From the NCBI GenBank assembly GCA_914767715.1, contig OU612073.1, positions 14,136,001 to 14,200,000 on the forward strand: DNA of 64,000 nucleotides, written 5' to 3'. The position numbers were made by a program, and so were the translations under genes. Below, piece after piece: positions 22,412 through 34,913 of the stretch; positions within the stretch are counted from its first letter, which is position 1; each line of letters begins with the position of its first letter. Below the pieces are notes generated by a model. That model had not been told where the DNA came from. It was given only the letters and a program-made list of their open reading frames with translations, and searched no databases. The stretch comes from Membranipora membranacea. Taxonomy: Eukaryota > Bryozoa > Gymnolaemata > Cheilostomatida > Membraniporidae.

Positions 22412-25400
22412 ATGCAGGCTTCCTCAGTAGCAGCTGGCAAGATGATGAAAGCGGCGCAGTTTGAGAAAGGTTGTAAACCAGAAGAGATGACAGTAGGGGA
22501 GGTGCCTGTACCCAGCCCTAGATCTGGAGAGATACTCCTCAAGATACATTCCTCGGCTATCAACAGAGCTGACACGTTACAGGTAAGCAAACTGAATTAG
22601 GCTATACAATTGTACATACAAGGGTTGGTTTTACAACCCGTAGGATATAACCAAACTGACTCTTTTGTTTTAAACTGGGCATGTAGAGCATTGAGAAACC
22701 ATGCAATTATATCATATATTATATATTAAGTCAGGAGCGGTCTGATGGTTAAGGGTAAGGACTACATGTGAACATATGATCCAGGTTCCATTTCTGGCAA
22801 CAGATGACATTTCAGGTTCAGATCAGGACCAAAAATATAGCAGTTCTACTGTGTGTGCGGTATCAAGATCTCCCTCTGCTTATTTGAAAAAAGAATAGCC
22901 AGTGACGAAGGGTAAGGGGATCGGGGTACCACCCCACACAAGCCTCCGGCTAAGGGACCTGAAAAATAGGGCGGTCAAATAAGACTTAATGCGTACAAAG
23001 AAAAAAAATAATGCAATGACCTTAGTAGCTGCTGAGAGTTCCCTTTTTCTTTGCTAATAACTTTCTATGTTTTTAATGTTTCAGAGACGTGGGATGTACC
23101 CGGCACCAAAAGGAGAATCTGAGTTATTAGGACTTGAAGCTGCAGGAGAGGTATCTGAGTTAGGAGAGGGATGTACTAAAAAGTTAGCTGTAGGAGACAA
23201 AGTCATGGCACTTCTTCCAGGTTGTGTAACCTGATTTGATAAATGATATATCCTATCATTCTTAGTATGCGTCAATTCAGCCAGTGGTTCTTGCCAGGTG
23301 TATTTGCAGGCAACTGGCCTCAATTCAACGTAAACCAAGGAGTAACAAAAATTATCACCCCTCATCCCTGTTACACTTTGCGTAAACTAAACAACTCAGA
23401 TCCCTACTTATATTTACCCTTTTCAATTGGAAGTCTTTGAATGCTATCAAAATCAACAAATAATGACAGCCCAAAATATATGCTTGTGTCCTTAGCACAG
23501 TATAAAGTATCACTGTCAGTAATACATGAATTTTATATGGATCATATAAGTGATACATCATGTTTCGATAAACTCACATTAACATGATATATCCTTACTC
23601 TGTGATGATATACTGCAGTAAGATTTTTTTTTATTTGCTATTCCACCAAACTAACTAAGTCAGACTGATCAATCTTATCTCACAAAATTTGTGACATAAG
23701 ATTGATTGCCTTATGACAGGATTTAAAGTCATGAATAGTCATCAAACCCACTAGTGATGAAGATATCGAGATACAGACCAGAGCTTATTCGGGCGGGCGT
23801 TGAACCTGCTAAATCATCCAGCTCTTTGGTTACAAAGATAAACACGGCCTTGGAACAGCTTTATCCCATTTCATCTGTTTATACTAGATAATTTAAGCAG
23901 GTTGGCACACATCTTAATTTTCATTGTCAATTAATGCCTTATAGTTGACGAAAAGTTTTATGTGCACCTAATGGTGGTGATCCCGTATCACTGCATTGGG
24001 ATTACATTCCAGTTACATTCACATGTGTTGCCACCCACTGTACACTATGACCGAATATATAGACAGGTAAGAATTATGGGATGAGTTCATGACCAGACAT
24101 TATATTTTGCTAGATCAAATTTGATCCAGTTTGCCTGAATTCTAGTTGCTCCCCTTCCACTGGTCACACTGCAGGAATGCAGCGTGACAAGTTGAGGGGA
24201 AGCAACTGTGAATGCGGACAAATTGATCGAACTTGGTCTAATACTTTGCGATGTTTTCTACAGGTGGGGGCAATGCTGAATATGCCACAGTTGACAGCAG
24301 ACATGTTATGGTGATCCCACAGTCATTATCTATGTTAGATGCTGGAGGTGTACCTGAAGTTTGGCTCACAGCCTACCAACTTCTACACTTTGTAGGTAAG
24401 TATACCAAATACTTAACCTGTTCTGACAAGCTTCGTGGTGGGGGAGGGGGGTAATGAACACACAACCAACAACAAAGAATGTCAAGACAAGCGAACTATA
24501 ATCAACTTGAAAATAGTGAGCCAGCATTATGGCTTTTAGTATGTCCAGCATTTATTGTTTTATCGGAGTTCAGCCCCAATTCATTGATTTATTTCAATTG
24601 GCGGTCAAAATATGGTTTAGAGGTGTTAGAGGTAATTGGTTGATGCTGCTATGTTCCTGTTGGTTAGTCAGGTCGAGAAGATGGGACAGGACCTTGATTT
24701 CATTCTCTCTCACTGTCACTCTTTCTTCTCATTGCTGTGGGGGATTGATACTGTTCAGCTGTTACCTTCATGCTCTCAAACTGAGATCTTATAGTGGAAA
24801 CTTTTCCCCTCACAAAGTCACTGATCTATAATATGAGATTATGCTCGATTGAATAGGAAGTAAACCTTGCTTTCAAGGCAAGATCCTTGATTCAAAGCAC
24901 CCGTCCTAAGTTATTTCAACTTAGTCCCAGTTATTGACTCTTGGCTCTCTATGAAAGGCATTTAATGGCTAATGGTTAACTGCCAAATGGAAGCTATATT
25001 ATACATCTAATTATAAAAACTTTGATTTTACTGGTTTCTCATTTTGTATGGGTGATATGTGCCATGTAGGTTAATGAAAGATATGCCAGAGTTTGGATGG
25101 ACTCAAAACACAACCGAGGCAAACCAGATCAACAATCTCCCTCAGATCTGCCTGGTGTTCCACATTATTCTAATTTGGTCTCGGGGTTGGCTGCTTGGCA
25201 CATTACAATAGGAAAAGCATTTATGAGTGATGATTATGGGATAGCAACCAGCCATATTACTTGATAAACTTAGGTTTGACAATCATGGCAAGGTCATGGT
25301 GAAGCTTTACCAAATCATAGCATATGGCTAGTTAAAACATGAGCCAAACACGGCATCATCACAATCATCTTTTGAACTATGCTGCTGTATAAGGTCAAAT

Positions 25401-28400
25401 TAATTTACCTCAGCCACTGGGGACTTTGTCACATCAAGTTGCAGACCTTCTCCTGTAGCAGAACGCCTAGAAGAATCCTTTAGCTTTTGAATAATTCCCC
25501 TGCCGAAAACATAAGTAGGGTCGCTTGAAATTCTGTCATTAGCTTTCTGACCTATATCAGAATGGCAGCCTATATTCCTGTCAGGGCATTCAGCCTGAGA
25601 CGGGAGGCTGCATTCAGTGTTCAGGTTATTTTGTTTGTCCCGGTTAGTTTTTGGATTGAGAGGGCTGCAGTTTTGTGGAGAAGACACACTTTGACTATCG
25701 AGTGAAGCTACTTCAGGTTCTGATATCCTCACATGTTTGATAACTCCTGATTTATTCCTCTTACTGTCTGCTGACTTTATGATGCCGCTGCTGCCACTGC
25801 CGGTGCTGCTAGGCGACTTTCTGCTGTCACATTTATTTACTTTATTGACTACATTTGGCTGTGATTTGGCGTGAGAGTCTGTTTGATGTTTATCTGTATA
25901 GAGATTCTGTAAGCTCCGCGAGCCCTGCTCTGTTCTCGTGGACAGATGTGATGTTCTGGCTAGTTTTGGAGTTTTGTCGCTCTCTGTTGTTTTAGTCTCC
26001 CATCGCTCACTCACTTTACCTCTTGTTGTTGTCTGGAATTTGAAGATGGGGATTTTTCATTGATAAAATGAAGATGCTTTATACGAATAATACACCATGT
26101 GATCATGTGATCCGTTACATCAGACAGAGCTAATATAAGTAAATTACACAAACAGGTAGGGGTACCGCATCCTTATTTACACAGTCATTGGCTATTTGTA
26201 AATCTTGGTACATATAGCTGGGATATAACTGTAATGTCTCTTCAGGTTACTGCACACAAATACGTCACTATATACTGTGCAAAATAAAGGAAGAGTTGAC
26301 CGATTAGCTGTAAGTCAATCGTCCAGTCTAGTCTTTTTTGTTCGAAGTACTTTTCCAATAAATCATACACAGACTGATAGGCCTACACAATGGAGGAAAC
26401 TTGGGTAACGAGGTTTCAGGGAATCTCTTATTTTCAAACTTGCCATGTAATAATACTTTTTAAGTAGGCCCAGCTTAAACATACAATAAATATGCAGCAG
26501 AAAAAAAACCTAGGCGGGTGTTTAGTCAGCAATGGAATTGTGAGGCAGTTAATTTCAATTACTAAAGATTGTGGTTGACCTTATGTATGGAATAGAGATA
26601 GGAGACAGTTGCCTGCAAAGGAACACTTACGAGAGAGAATTTCAAAGAATGCAAATGAAGAACAACAGTATCAGCCATGGAACCAGACTCAAATCTGACA
26701 TTGGAGCACAGGTCAGAGCCACCACCAGCTGCACCCTTTGGGAGGGGCTGATTGAAGAGCGATTTACAACCTGCTTTTAATCGCTTGCAGGCAGGCATTT
26801 CAAGTATACTTTGAGATATCTAGGCAGAGGTTTCCTCTATTAATTGGCCTCAAAAACTGATTAGGGACTTACACAGGCATAAATGTGTAAGTTACTTGGC
26901 TTATGTTGTTTTGTATTCAGGATGTTCCCATGTTTGTTTTGTTCCCACTGAAATCAAGGCCAGACTTCTGCAGAAGGTCGTTCACTTCACCCGGATTATT
27001 TGCCTGACCACATTTTATTTGCAAAAAATTCATTTAAATATAGCTTGGAATTTACGTTATTGTGTTATTTAAATAAATCATAGGCTGATTTCAAGCTTTG
27101 ATCATTGTTAATAGCCTGAGATACAAGCCAAGCATTGGGCGCCTCGTCGATAGCCTCTAGATTATGAATATGACACTGTGGTAGTGTTTATTGCTACTAT
27201 ATCGTTAACAACTTTCTAGTATACTGCTCCAGGACATGTGTACTGGTGATTGGATTCTGTTTTGGATATGTTCTCATGGGTTGTTTGTTTGCAATTTTTA
27301 TTTCCTGGGGAACTGGGCTCCAGTTGGCCCCCATACTTTGGTATGATCCGTCCATATCATTTGTGGTCATGCTGGATTTGCTAGTCGATTGAAGCAAGAT
27401 TGACAAACTGCTTTTATGGCTTCCGGGGCGGCGAGATTTTTAACACTGGGTTTGCTAGTCAACATTCATCCTTTAAATTTCTGCACTTCTCAGTGAGCTT
27501 GCTGTTAGCCTCATATAATAACACTGGAACAACCTAATTAATTAATTAATGTATTCCTACCTTAGTGATGACTTTATTCATAAGGCGAGTCATCTGAGCT
27601 GAATTTATCTTCCCATTCAGAAATTGTTTCATTAGATCATCTAGCTCCCTGTCAATTTCTGAATCCCTCTAAAAATAAAAATTTACAAGCAATTTATTTT
27701 TATTTTAATATCTACTACTGTGTACAGGGATAATTTTATGCCATGTGATTGAATTGGGGCAGCTCTCCTCCTACAATATGTCATTGCAAGAGTGTAGGTA
27801 GGTCGTTAGGGCGCAGCTTCAGCATGAGTACTATTGGGCCCAGTAACTACCCAAGAGAGGATAACTCTCTCTGCTTCGAAGTTGATGATGAGGTTGTGTT
27901 GACCATCTTATAGATTTTTTAGATTAAATATGACATGAACTGCAGTGAGTTTCAGGACCTTAGCACTCCGTGCGGTACACCAGGATGGTGATCATGAATC
28001 AGCTATTCCCTGTCTATGAGAGGCATCAATATTGACAATGAGCTTTAGGCTTTGGTTATTTTACCTTGCTTGGCTCATCATTTTGCAAACGATTGTTATC
28101 CTTATCTTTACTTCCAGGTATTTCTTCTGTCTCTTTCTTATGATCCTGATCAAGCTGTGAGGAAAGTTGGTCTGTGTTCTCTGGTTCTCCCTCAATCTGT
28201 GTTGTACATTGGTCTGCTTCCTGATCACTGCTACTCTGATCTGTGTTAGTGTGAGCAGCAAAGTTCTGTTGAGTGGAATTCTGGTCAGTAGTTGGTCCCT
28301 CAGCCATTTTTAAACTTTCGATTAACTTCAAGCAAGGATGTGTACACAAAACAGTGGCACTGTTGTCATCATTGATGGCATGGCTTCGCTCTGTGACAAT

Positions 28401-31400
28401 TGTTGGGCAGGATGTTCGCATGGCCATTGATTTTGTTAAACATGCCGAAAGGATTTTCATTTAACAATGAGCTGACTTTATTCGTCATTATAATTTGTGC
28501 CAAAAAGTTTCACTATTTTCAGTGAACATCCGTACGAACCTTCGGGCTGGAAAAATACCCCAAACAATGGAAAAACCAAACAAAAACATGTTTTGGATGC
28601 TATTGCTGTACAGATATTTCATGATTTCATTTGGTCTTCATTTGAGATTTTGCTTGATAAAGACTTTTGATTACTTTATTGTGGATCTCATCAGACTATT
28701 TTCATGAATAACTCCTTGACAGTTGAACGATACGTTTTGTAGGAAAGTTGAAGAGCACAGACAGGGTACTGATACACGCCGGGGCCAGTGGTGTGGGGAC
28801 AGCCGCTGTACAGCTAGTCAAGTTAGCCGGAGCTACCTCTTATATAACAGCATCTACTCAGGCAAAAATAGACTTTGCCAAATCGCTCGGAGCTTCGGAG
28901 GGATTCAACTATAAACAAGGCGACTGGGCTCCAGAACTGATGACTGCCACTAATGGTTTGTAATATAACCTCAAATTTTGTTTAGCAGACAACATCATCC
29001 TGGTCGGATGTTTTTCAGAATGGGTCAAAGAGATTGCAGCAAAAGTTGGGGGAAAGAACTTACACCAGTATACTCATTTTGAGTCAAAGGTATTGAAGCC
29101 ATCAATCGAACAACTTTCTCGATTTGAAAATTCTCTCCCTTTGAATTTTTTTTCAAATCAGTTTATTCCTTTGTTATTTAAAACTATATTGGCTGCGAAA
29201 TCATTTCTTACGTATGTTGTGTTAGATCTCTCTCTGAATCACCATGACAATTCCTTTATCCTTAACTGACATCCAGAATATTAACTGAAGTGGTTTGATG
29301 GCAGAATTACTGTTTGAGTTTTTTCAAACTGGTGATTTTGAGGCTCCATTTCATACGACGTTACAAAATATGCACCATCAACCGAGTATGAGTTTGGCTG
29401 TAGAAACAATAAAAGAACAACCATGGTGTCGACAGCAAAGTTATTCCCAGAGTCACATTGCAAACTACTTCGAAATATCGAACAGTATGTTTGTATTGGA
29501 AGTTAAGTTAATGGAGTGAAACCATTACCATTGAACAACCTAAATTATTAGTTTTCTTTTACTTTTATTGGCATCATAATTATTTTCAGAAATATATTAT
29601 TTCTCATATGGATTAAGGAGTGGGGGGGGGGGGGGGGGGGTTTCCACAGTAGGACCAACAACTAAATTTACCGCATAAAGCAAAACCATAACAAAAGAAC
29701 ATACATCGTATAGGCTCACTCATAAATTACAATAAAACATATCAGCTGCTATTCAAATCCCCCAACAAAATTTTTGACTGATCAGATTACACTGACCAAA
29801 TGGGTAATTCAGTCCTCGCTTTTATCTATATGCATGTCTACATAACCACCTACACTATATTTTACTGAACATGCATTTTCTTTTGCATGGACATATCAAA
29901 AGTATAATCATGATGATGATAAACAATCCACTTTGACGGTCACATACCATAATAGATGTGACGCCTGTGCCTGTCCTAGCTCTACCTATGTCCTAGGCCA
30001 TTGGTTTTTATACTAAAAACAACTATTACGCGATAATTGGCCTTTTTTTTTACCATGTCACCTGTTCCAGGCTTGTTGTGCAGATTGTTGTGTTGTCATC
30101 GCTCAGATGATTCGTTAAAATCTGTTCTAATTGCTGTTGACAGGCAGCGGTGTCAGTTTAATTCTTGACTGTGTAGGAGGAAGTTACTGGCAGCAGAATA
30201 CAGATGTATTGACTATGGATGGCAGATGGGTTCTATACGGCCTCATGGGTAAGTATTGATAGTGGATAGGTACTAGATAGTCTAATGGGTAAGTCAATTA
30301 GAGTTTATAGTCAAACATGGCCTAGTCTGAGCCCACCAGACTCTTGCCCCCCGTCCGACGGCATCCCGGGGGCAAACATGGCCCTCGATCTCAACATACA
30401 TACAGCTTTGCTCGTGTTCGTAAGTGTTAGGAATATATCAAACATTGAAAAAGCATCTATTTACCAAAAGGTTCAGAGAGTTTTGAAAGCAAGGTAATTG
30501 GAATATGGAATTATGTACACCTTGTAGTCAATCGCCTATACCAGTATAGTGCACCTGCACTGCTTCCTTTTATCACAATAATGTTGATTACATATTTTAT
30601 CAGATGAAATGGGGTAGAATGTTGTTGTGCATGGAGAAGATTTTTGCAATGCAACAAACTGATCAAATTTACTGCCTACATCATTATCGAAACTGCCATC
30701 AAGATCCAACATTTATATAGTAAATGACCATCAGTGTCATATAACCATTCACAAGAGAGCTCAATTTTATTTTATGTCCCGGAGTCATAAATTCAGTTAC
30801 AATAAGGGTTGGAAAAAGTGATTGAACCGAACTGGGTTTGCTGCAATTGGTAATCAACCAATTTTTTTCAGGAATTGCTATTAGCAGTAATTCATCATCA
30901 ACAATTTCCTTTCTGGGTTGTTGAGGGAATGCTACTTCCAGCAACCATGGCACAGTTTGAGCACTTTAGCTAGATAATAGTGTAGAATATATTAGTGTCT
31001 CACCTCATAAATACTCTGCTTCAGTGTATATAACGTTGCGCTATTGCGATCCAGTTTTTATGTTCCAAACGCAAGCAAATTCAGTCTCAAATAGCTCTTC
31101 ATCTATATCTTACATTTTCATAACGATCCTAACTTATGCAAGCCATTGCGCGACCTTTTCTTATGTAGGGGGAGATAACCTGTATACTGCTAACAATGCC
31201 TGACCCTCTTCTTTACTTTCTTACTCTGTTTTATTTAGGCGGACCGAATGTTGAAGGGCCATTATTGAGAAAATTGCTTAGCAAGAGAATACAGCTTTTA
31301 CCCTCCACACTCAGAACTCGGTCTAATGATGTGAGTATATTCAATGTCTTAGTGTTATGGGGTTGATGGCAATGTTGAATCTCGGTCTACATGGACTCTG

Positions 31401-34400
31401 TGGTATTAAATATGTTTATCTCTCCAACTGTTTTTCCATAAACGAAACATGAGGTTCATGCAAGACTAAGGAATTGGTCTGAAGAAACTACAATTGGCCA
31501 TGAGGGAGGGAGAAGTTATATTTTGAATTTCACAATTTTCAATTTTCATGATGATGGCAGAGACCATTCACTAATAATGAGTTTGTTGACCTTCTGTATG
31601 TTTACTGAGGAGAAATGTCGAATAAGATATCTAAGTTTTCCAGTATCTCTATTTCCGAAAAAGCAGGTGAGGCAGGATGGATTCCATTCTTTTGGGTATA
31701 GTATTTCATACATGAAAAGAAAGAGATATCGCAAAATTGGTTGTGGCCTAGATGTATGAATCTTTCATGGCTTTGCAATTTTCAAGATTTTCCGGTTGTT
31801 TTTGCGAGTTAAAAACTTCATTTTTGCCATTGGCATGTTATCATTCGATATCCTGATAATAGAATATCAGGTGGCTTGTCTTGATTGGATTCAAACTGTG
31901 GTTAGGAACAACTCCCACATTTTGTGGGTGTTATGTAACTGCTTGAGTGCCTGCTTAGCATGAACATGTAAGATGACACAGATGTACGAAAAAATGTACC
32001 AAAATAGAACAGCAATTTGAAGCAAATCAATCATCTTTGAGTCTTTTGAAAATCTATTGAAGCTCCAAAGATTTTAGCGATAAGGCCCTGCCAGGTAGCC
32101 TGCATAGTTTGACTACCCTGCACAAGGTTACTTGTGGTGGTATTCCATCATCCACCCACAGGCAAATGCTACCGAACCTGGAAAACATATTCAGCAGATA
32201 ATTTGTTTGTTCATCATTCAATAATGTCCTTGTGCGAAAAAAATTTACTTTTTTTGTTCATTGCAATGGCAAAGCTTTGATATGAACAGTGGTTGTTTTT
32301 TGCTTTCCTAGTCACTTTAAATCAAACTATGATTTATGTTCTGGGAGTACACTCCTAAATGTGATAATCGTGCTGATGTGGTAAACATAAAAATTCCAAA
32401 ACTTGGATCCTAAAGGATTGTCCTACTTATAAGTTTGTTTTATCTCCAAGATCAGTTACTGATCTTGGAGATAAAACAAACTCATAAGTAGGACAATCCT
32501 TAAGGATCCAGGTTTTTGAATTTTTATGTTTCTTTATCATTATCTACTGTTGATAATATGTTTATATCTAAAACTGTGCCACTTATGAAACGCCTTCTCC
32601 ATGGGAGAACGTGAGAGAAAGAGAACATTAGTGCCAGTATAGCCTCACGTCTTCTTCCTACACATAATTCGTGCCAGGCTGAAGGCTTTAAGCCATAAAA
32701 GGCATCTGGCAAGCTTATTTGTGAAAATATTCAGCCATTTGCGGCATGTACTTATAACACTTGAAAAGCTGCATCGTTTTGATTTTTTGCGTTATGTGAA
32801 TAACAAAAATACTAGTTTATAAAAAACAGGTTGCAAAATAATACTAATAATTATAGAAGTGTTATAGGTTCTAAAAATTATTGAATCAAACCATAGAGTT
32901 AGAGTTGTCTCTAACTCCTTTATTAAACACAATAGCTCAGCTATAGTTGATAGCTGCAATGATCAGGAGAAATAATGAGTAAATCAAAAGCACCATAAAA
33001 GCTATCTGGGATCGATGAAAACAGAGTTAACCAAGAGGTACAAGGATGCGAGTGCAACATCACCTAGCAACCAGACTAAAATTCCCTGGAAAGGCTTTGT
33101 GGACAAGCTATAGCACACAAAAGGCGATTGAGAGAGTGGGAGTCGATTTGAGTAAAAAGGGGTGTAAGTTGATGTTGATGATGCACAAAGTAATTTCGAA
33201 ACTCTGCTAGGCAAGAAAAACTCACCTACAATGGTTTGATTTAGTGACATAGTTGAGTCAATATAAAGATATATATATATACATTTTTATTGCAACAACC
33301 ATTATCCGAAGATGCTGGGAGGCAATGCTGGGAGATCAATGCTGGGGGGCAGCAGTTCTCAATTACCCAGTTTGCATTTTCAGTTGGACACTGGTTGAAA
33401 ATTAATAATATGGATCAAGTGTCTTGAATGAGGATGAGTAATAGTTGTATTTACTAAGCCAGGAAGTGGTTTAGCACAAGTGGAGATACAAAATGAACTG
33501 AAGAACATGGCCTATCAGTTAGTGAGCAGAACGGTGTGAGATTTAATTGGGTTATTGAAATCAATAGAAAAGGAAAAGAGTGAAAAAAAAAGATTAGATG
33601 TATAAGTCTTTGTTTGCATAGACAGAAATAGGGACAGATAAGATAGTCTTTAACGCTTATCAAGGACTGTTACAAAAAGTTTGAGGAAAGTGACTAAAGG
33701 TGTATGTTGACTGCAGCTCAGGATTAGGCCTTACAAATAAGACAGATGAAGGAACATTGAGTAATGCGAACCAGAGCCTGCAATGTACATACATTTTTGG
33801 TATTTTTACCTCATGAAAATAGTATGCCAACCAGAAATAGGCAAGAAATACAAATGCAAGTATGCTGTGAAATATGAACAATATACAAGCAGATCATGGT
33901 TTGCAGGCTAGATGACGGGATATCGCAATGAAAGATAACGCACATATGGTTGTTTGATATAGCCGGGGCCGGGTATTTGAAGGGACCAAGATAAAGAGAA
34001 AAACGATGCCACGAAGTATCAATACCTGTTCAAAAAACTTTTCTGGAAGCCATCTGTCATTTTGGTTTCGGAGTTGGCATCAGAGTCTTTAGGAGAGACT
34101 GCTCATAGTATATTTGGCACATAATGAGATAATAATGTAATCTACTGCACTACTTGAAACGCTGAGAATTTTTACTTTCCTCAGACCCAAATGAACATGG
34201 AAACCTGCTAAAAACCTTGCCATGTAGACAAACAACTATTATAAAATTAGAAATAACAGTAATAATTGTTTATATTTTAAGCTTCGTGATTAAATACTTT
34301 CAAGTTTTGATCTCCTCTCCTTTTGCATCCTACCTTGAAACTCCACTGGATCTTGTAATGTTCCAAACAAAAATTGTCACGCCGCCAAGTATTTACAGCT

Positions 34401-34913
34401 GGTTAGCTAAAACGATGTTGGCAATAACAATCCTAGTAGGCAACACATAAATCAGAGGGAAATAACTCTACATTTACTGCAGACTTTGTTGTTGAAATTT
34501 GAAATTCCTTTTTAACGGCGCTGAGCCGTAATGTTATATTTAATCTGTCATATATATACTCCCTGGATTTTTACACGTTGTGCTTACCTGCACGTCTTCA
34601 CCACATTCACAGATGTAGCTAGAATGATAGCTTAAAATAAAATCCCTAAAAAATATTTAGCCACCTGTTGAATCGTTGACTACCTGTGATTGTTAACCAC
34701 AATATCCTGTATTTCTAGTACAAAGCTGAGTTGGTGTCTTCGTTCGAGAGCAAGGTCCTTCATGAGTTTTCGAGTGGAACTTTAAAGCCTATTGTGGAGA
34801 CTTCATTTGACTTGGCTGATATTGGTAAAGCCCATGCTCTGATGGAGTCCAATACTACCATCGGTAAAATACTCCTCAAAGTGATCAGTGGTGCAAACAA
34901 GGATGAATTATAA
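22412..34913 (+). CDS. TP53I3/PIG3-like NADPH:quinone oxidoreductase, complete
   Basis: This is a medium-chain dehydrogenase/reductase without the zinc ligands; human PIG3 reduces quinones with NADPH. Seven exons join in phase: 22412-22582, 23085-23220, 24264-24395, 28743-28955, 30144-30248, 31239-31330, 34719-34913, giving 347 aa (human about 332). Family blocks in order: [15 protein letters not shown] and [48 protein letters not shown], the nucleotide-binding loop [20 protein letters not shown] (about residues 158-177), [32 protein letters not shown] and the C-terminal [13 protein letters not shown]. Start choice: ATG at 22412 adds ten residues before MMKAAQF; ATG at 22442 would match the usual family start better. 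The sequence just before 22419 (TGCAG) could also be an acceptor for an upstream noncoding exon. Intron 3 (over 4 kb) contains another gene on the opposite strand. The protein is probably cytosolic. Confidence 0.95.
22733..22880 (+). repeat. Possible tRNA-derived SINE
   Basis: GGTCTGATGGTTAAGG followed about 35 nt later by CCAGGTTCCATTTCTGGC resembles spaced Pol III A and B boxes. The unit lies in intron 1 of the TP53I3-like gene. No second copy was recognised in the window, so this is weak. Confidence 0.3.
25400..28460 (-). CDS. Unrecognised gene nested antisense in the TP53I3-like intron 3; low-complexity protein
   Basis: Three minus-strand exons join in phase 0: 28065-28460, 27561-27668 and 25409-26032. 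Reading on past 25409 adds two codons and a stop at 25400. Alternatively the GTAAAT there is a donor and further exons exist that I could not find. Total is about 378 residues. Exon 1 begins [18 protein letters not shown] (a second ATG at about 28307 starts [10 protein letters not shown]) and becomes Gln/Asp/Ser/Thr-rich. Exon 2 is the only compact block: [20 protein letters not shown] followed by [11 protein letters not shown], predicted helical and probably a short interaction helix. Exon 3 is Lys/Ser/Thr-rich and disordered ([12 protein letters not shown] near its start, [14 protein letters not shown] near its end). No catalytic motif or membrane segment is seen. I do not recognise the family. 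Phase agreement across two introns and an unbroken 208-codon third exon support a real gene. Confidence 0.65.
29622..29640. repeat. Run of 19 G
   Basis: An uninterrupted G tract lies in intron 4 of the TP53I3-like gene. Length may be inexact because homopolymers are error-prone. Confidence 0.9.
32383..32531. repeat. Hairpin with about 74-bp arms and a 1-nt loop
   Basis: The left arm 32383-32456 contains GGATTGTCCTACTTATAAGT and TTTATCTCCAAGATCAGT; the right arm 32458-32531 is its complement with few mismatches. It lies in intron 6 of the TP53I3-like gene. Confidence 0.95.

Noticed and set aside
27197-27406. 69-codon minus-strand frame between exons 2 and 3 of the nested gene ([14 protein letters not shown]...)
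   Set aside because: The composition would suit the nested protein, but I found no convincing acceptor in phase 0 and it ends in a stop, so at most it is an alternative last exon. Left out of the model.
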